From an uncultured Eubacteriales bacterium (GTDB lineage: Bacteria > Bacillota > Clostridia > Oscillospirales > CAG-272): a stretch of DNA of 14,871 nt. The notes under the pieces are model-generated. The model was not told the origin of the DNA and made no database searches. It worked only from the letters and a program-made list of their open reading frames with translations. This document shows, piece after piece, positions 14,277 through 14,871 of this stretch (the stretch's first letter is position 1; each line of letters starts with the position of its first letter). The translations under genes were made by a program, and so were the position numbers. The stretch is taken from NCBI GenBank assembly GCA_934446065.1, contig CAKSDP010000035.1, positions 1-14,871 on the forward strand, in the 5' to 3' direction.

Positions 14277-14304
14277 TTGAATTTTGAGAAAAAAGAGGTA
14301 TAAT
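14277..14304 (+). promoter_or_regulatory. sigma-A promoter of the XRE-hsdR unit
   Basis: A -35 TTGAAT (14277-14282) and a perfect -10 TATAAT (14299-14304) are separated by 16 bases. The predicted start is near 14311, about 57 bases before the XRE ATG. A TTGAAA at 14271-14276 is too far from the -10 to serve. Confidence 0.75.
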
Positions 14305-14367
14305 GTTTTTATAGCACAAAATTATGAGAAGTTCACCTGAGAAGTTGCGTTTGTGGGAGGTTGAAAC

Positions 14368-14580
14368 ATGGCTGTTTGTTATAATAAATTATGGAAAATT
14401 CTGATTGACCGTGGTATGAGCAAGACGGAACTTATTAAGGCAGCAAAAATTAGTACAAATGCCATGGCAAAACTGGAAAAGAACGAAGATGTCCGAGTAG
14501 AGGTTTTGGTTAAAATATGCGGAGTGTTAAATTGCTCCATAGATGATATTCTGGATATCATTCCAGAACAGACAGCTTAA
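14368..14580 (+). CDS. small XRE/Cro-family transcriptional regulator
   Basis: This 70-residue protein is essentially one helix-turn-helix domain: LWKILIDRGMSKTELIKAAK, then ISTNAMAKLEKNEDVRVEVL and KICGVLNCSIDDILDI. It matches the small Cro/CI-type repressors that begin with a short (I/C)xYxKLW segment. The ATG lies 7 bases after GGAGG (14356-14360). The gene ends 18 bases before the restriction subunit gene, so the two are surely cotranscribed. By position it may act as a controller that delays or limits restriction, as C proteins do, but that role is inferred from context. Confidence 0.9.
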   Translation: MAVCYNKLWKILIDRGMSKTELIKAAKISTNAMAKLEKNEDVRVEVLVKICGVLNCSIDDILDIIPEQTA

Positions 14581-14598
14581 GGCAAGGAGGATATACTG

Positions 14599-14871
14599 AT
14601 GAGTATTGTTTTATCAAAGAAACAAATGACAGAAGAAGATATCAAATTGAATTATATTACTCCTGCTATTCTGAAAGGCTGGAAAGGTCATATCACGATG
14701 GAGACCAGAATCACAGATGGTCGCATCAACATCAGGGGCAATATTGTAGTTCGCAGTAAACCCAAGTTTGTCGATTATTTGTTGTACTTAAACGATGGCA
14801 AGCCGATTGCCGTTGTGGAAGCAAAGGATAACAATCACTCTGTATCTCATGGATTGCAGCAAGCAATGACC
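14599..14871 (+). CDS. hsdR: type I restriction enzyme R subunit, N-terminal part (runs off the window)
   Basis: HsdR is the motor and nuclease subunit of type I restriction-modification enzymes, which cut unmethylated foreign DNA. Only the first 91 codons are present. The ATG lies 8 bases after AAGGAGG (14584-14590). The segment KKQMTEEDIKLNYITPAIL is typical of the family N-terminus. The PD-(D/E)xK nuclease core is visible as VDYLLYL (Asp59) and VVEAKDNNHSV (Glu74-x-Lys76), then GLQQAM. The helicase domains and the hsdM/hsdS partners must lie beyond the right edge. The family call is strong, but intactness of the gene cannot be judged. Confidence 0.88.
   Translation, partial: MSIVLSKKQMTEEDIKLNYITPAILKGWKGHITMETRITDGRINIRGNIVVRSKPKFVDYLLYLNDGKPIAVVEAKDNNHSVSHGLQQAMT

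Larger units (their letters stand above)
13142..14871 (+). mobile_element. AT-rich acquired segment with transposon remnant and restriction genes (right end not in window)
   Basis: From about 13142 the sequence is plainly more AT-rich than the GC-rich genes before it and uses different codons. It carries genes typical of mobile or defence DNA: a double-HTH protein lacking its start, a tnpV with an in-frame stop, an XRE regulator and a type I restriction subunit. The left limit is set by the promoter of the minus-strand glycyl radical operon, so insertion must be between about 13142 and 13249. No integrase, terminal inverted repeat or target duplication is visible. Confidence 0.65.

Overview
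The window looks like the chromosome of a fairly GC-rich anaerobic member of the Clostridia (Firmicutes/Bacillota), probably a gut lineage. This rests on the infC-rpmI-rplT cluster with a Firmicute-type regulated leader, the dprA-topA-trmFO order, a folate-type TrmFO, a glycyl radical enzyme with its radical-SAM activase (an oxygen-sensitive system), and a TnpV-type transposon remnant of the kind common in Clostridia. No 16S rRNA or other direct taxonomic marker is present, so the placement is inference.

Layout. (1) Positions 1-1565: a near-consensus sigma-A promoter, a structured leader with a terminator-like hairpin, then infC (probable AUC start), rpmI and rplT, closed by three successive hairpins. 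The last hairpin is a textbook terminator that runs almost into the Shine-Dalgarno of the next gene. (2) 1579-2385: a SpoU/TrmH-family RNA 2'-O-ribose methyltransferase. (3) 2433-9931: a second near-consensus promoter, then same-strand housekeeping genes dprA, topA, trmFO, plsX, rnc and a small C_GCAxxG_C_C-family protein. The last 12 codons of dprA, stop included, are repeated in tandem as five 36-bp copies that fill the gap to topA. (4) 9943-13141: a bidirectional terminator, then on the minus strand a glycyl radical enzyme and its activase, overlapping by 11 bases and driven by a strong promoter at 13113-13141. (5) About 13142-14871: visibly AT-richer DNA of different style, holding a headless double-HTH gene, a tnpV gene with an in-frame stop, a small XRE regulator, and the first 91 codons of a type I restriction (HsdR) subunit that runs off the end.

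How the genes fit together. The first block makes translation initiation factor 3 and two large-subunit proteins, and is probably autoregulated through its leader. The second block joins DNA uptake and recombination (DprA), supercoiling (TopA), tRNA U54 methylation (TrmFO), phospholipid synthesis (PlsX) and dsRNA processing (RNase III). The third is a two-gene radical-chemistry unit whose substrate I cannot name; its core motif reads Cys-Asn-Gln where the familiar eliminating enzymes have Cys-x-Glu. The last block is acquired DNA carrying a decayed transposon and the start of a restriction-defence operon.

The observations most worth a second look are the tandem stop-containing dprA repeats, the unusual glycyl radical enzyme, the AUC start and attenuator of infC, and the paired repeats upstream of the XRE-hsdR unit. 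I did not find convincing evidence of a wholly new multi-gene system.
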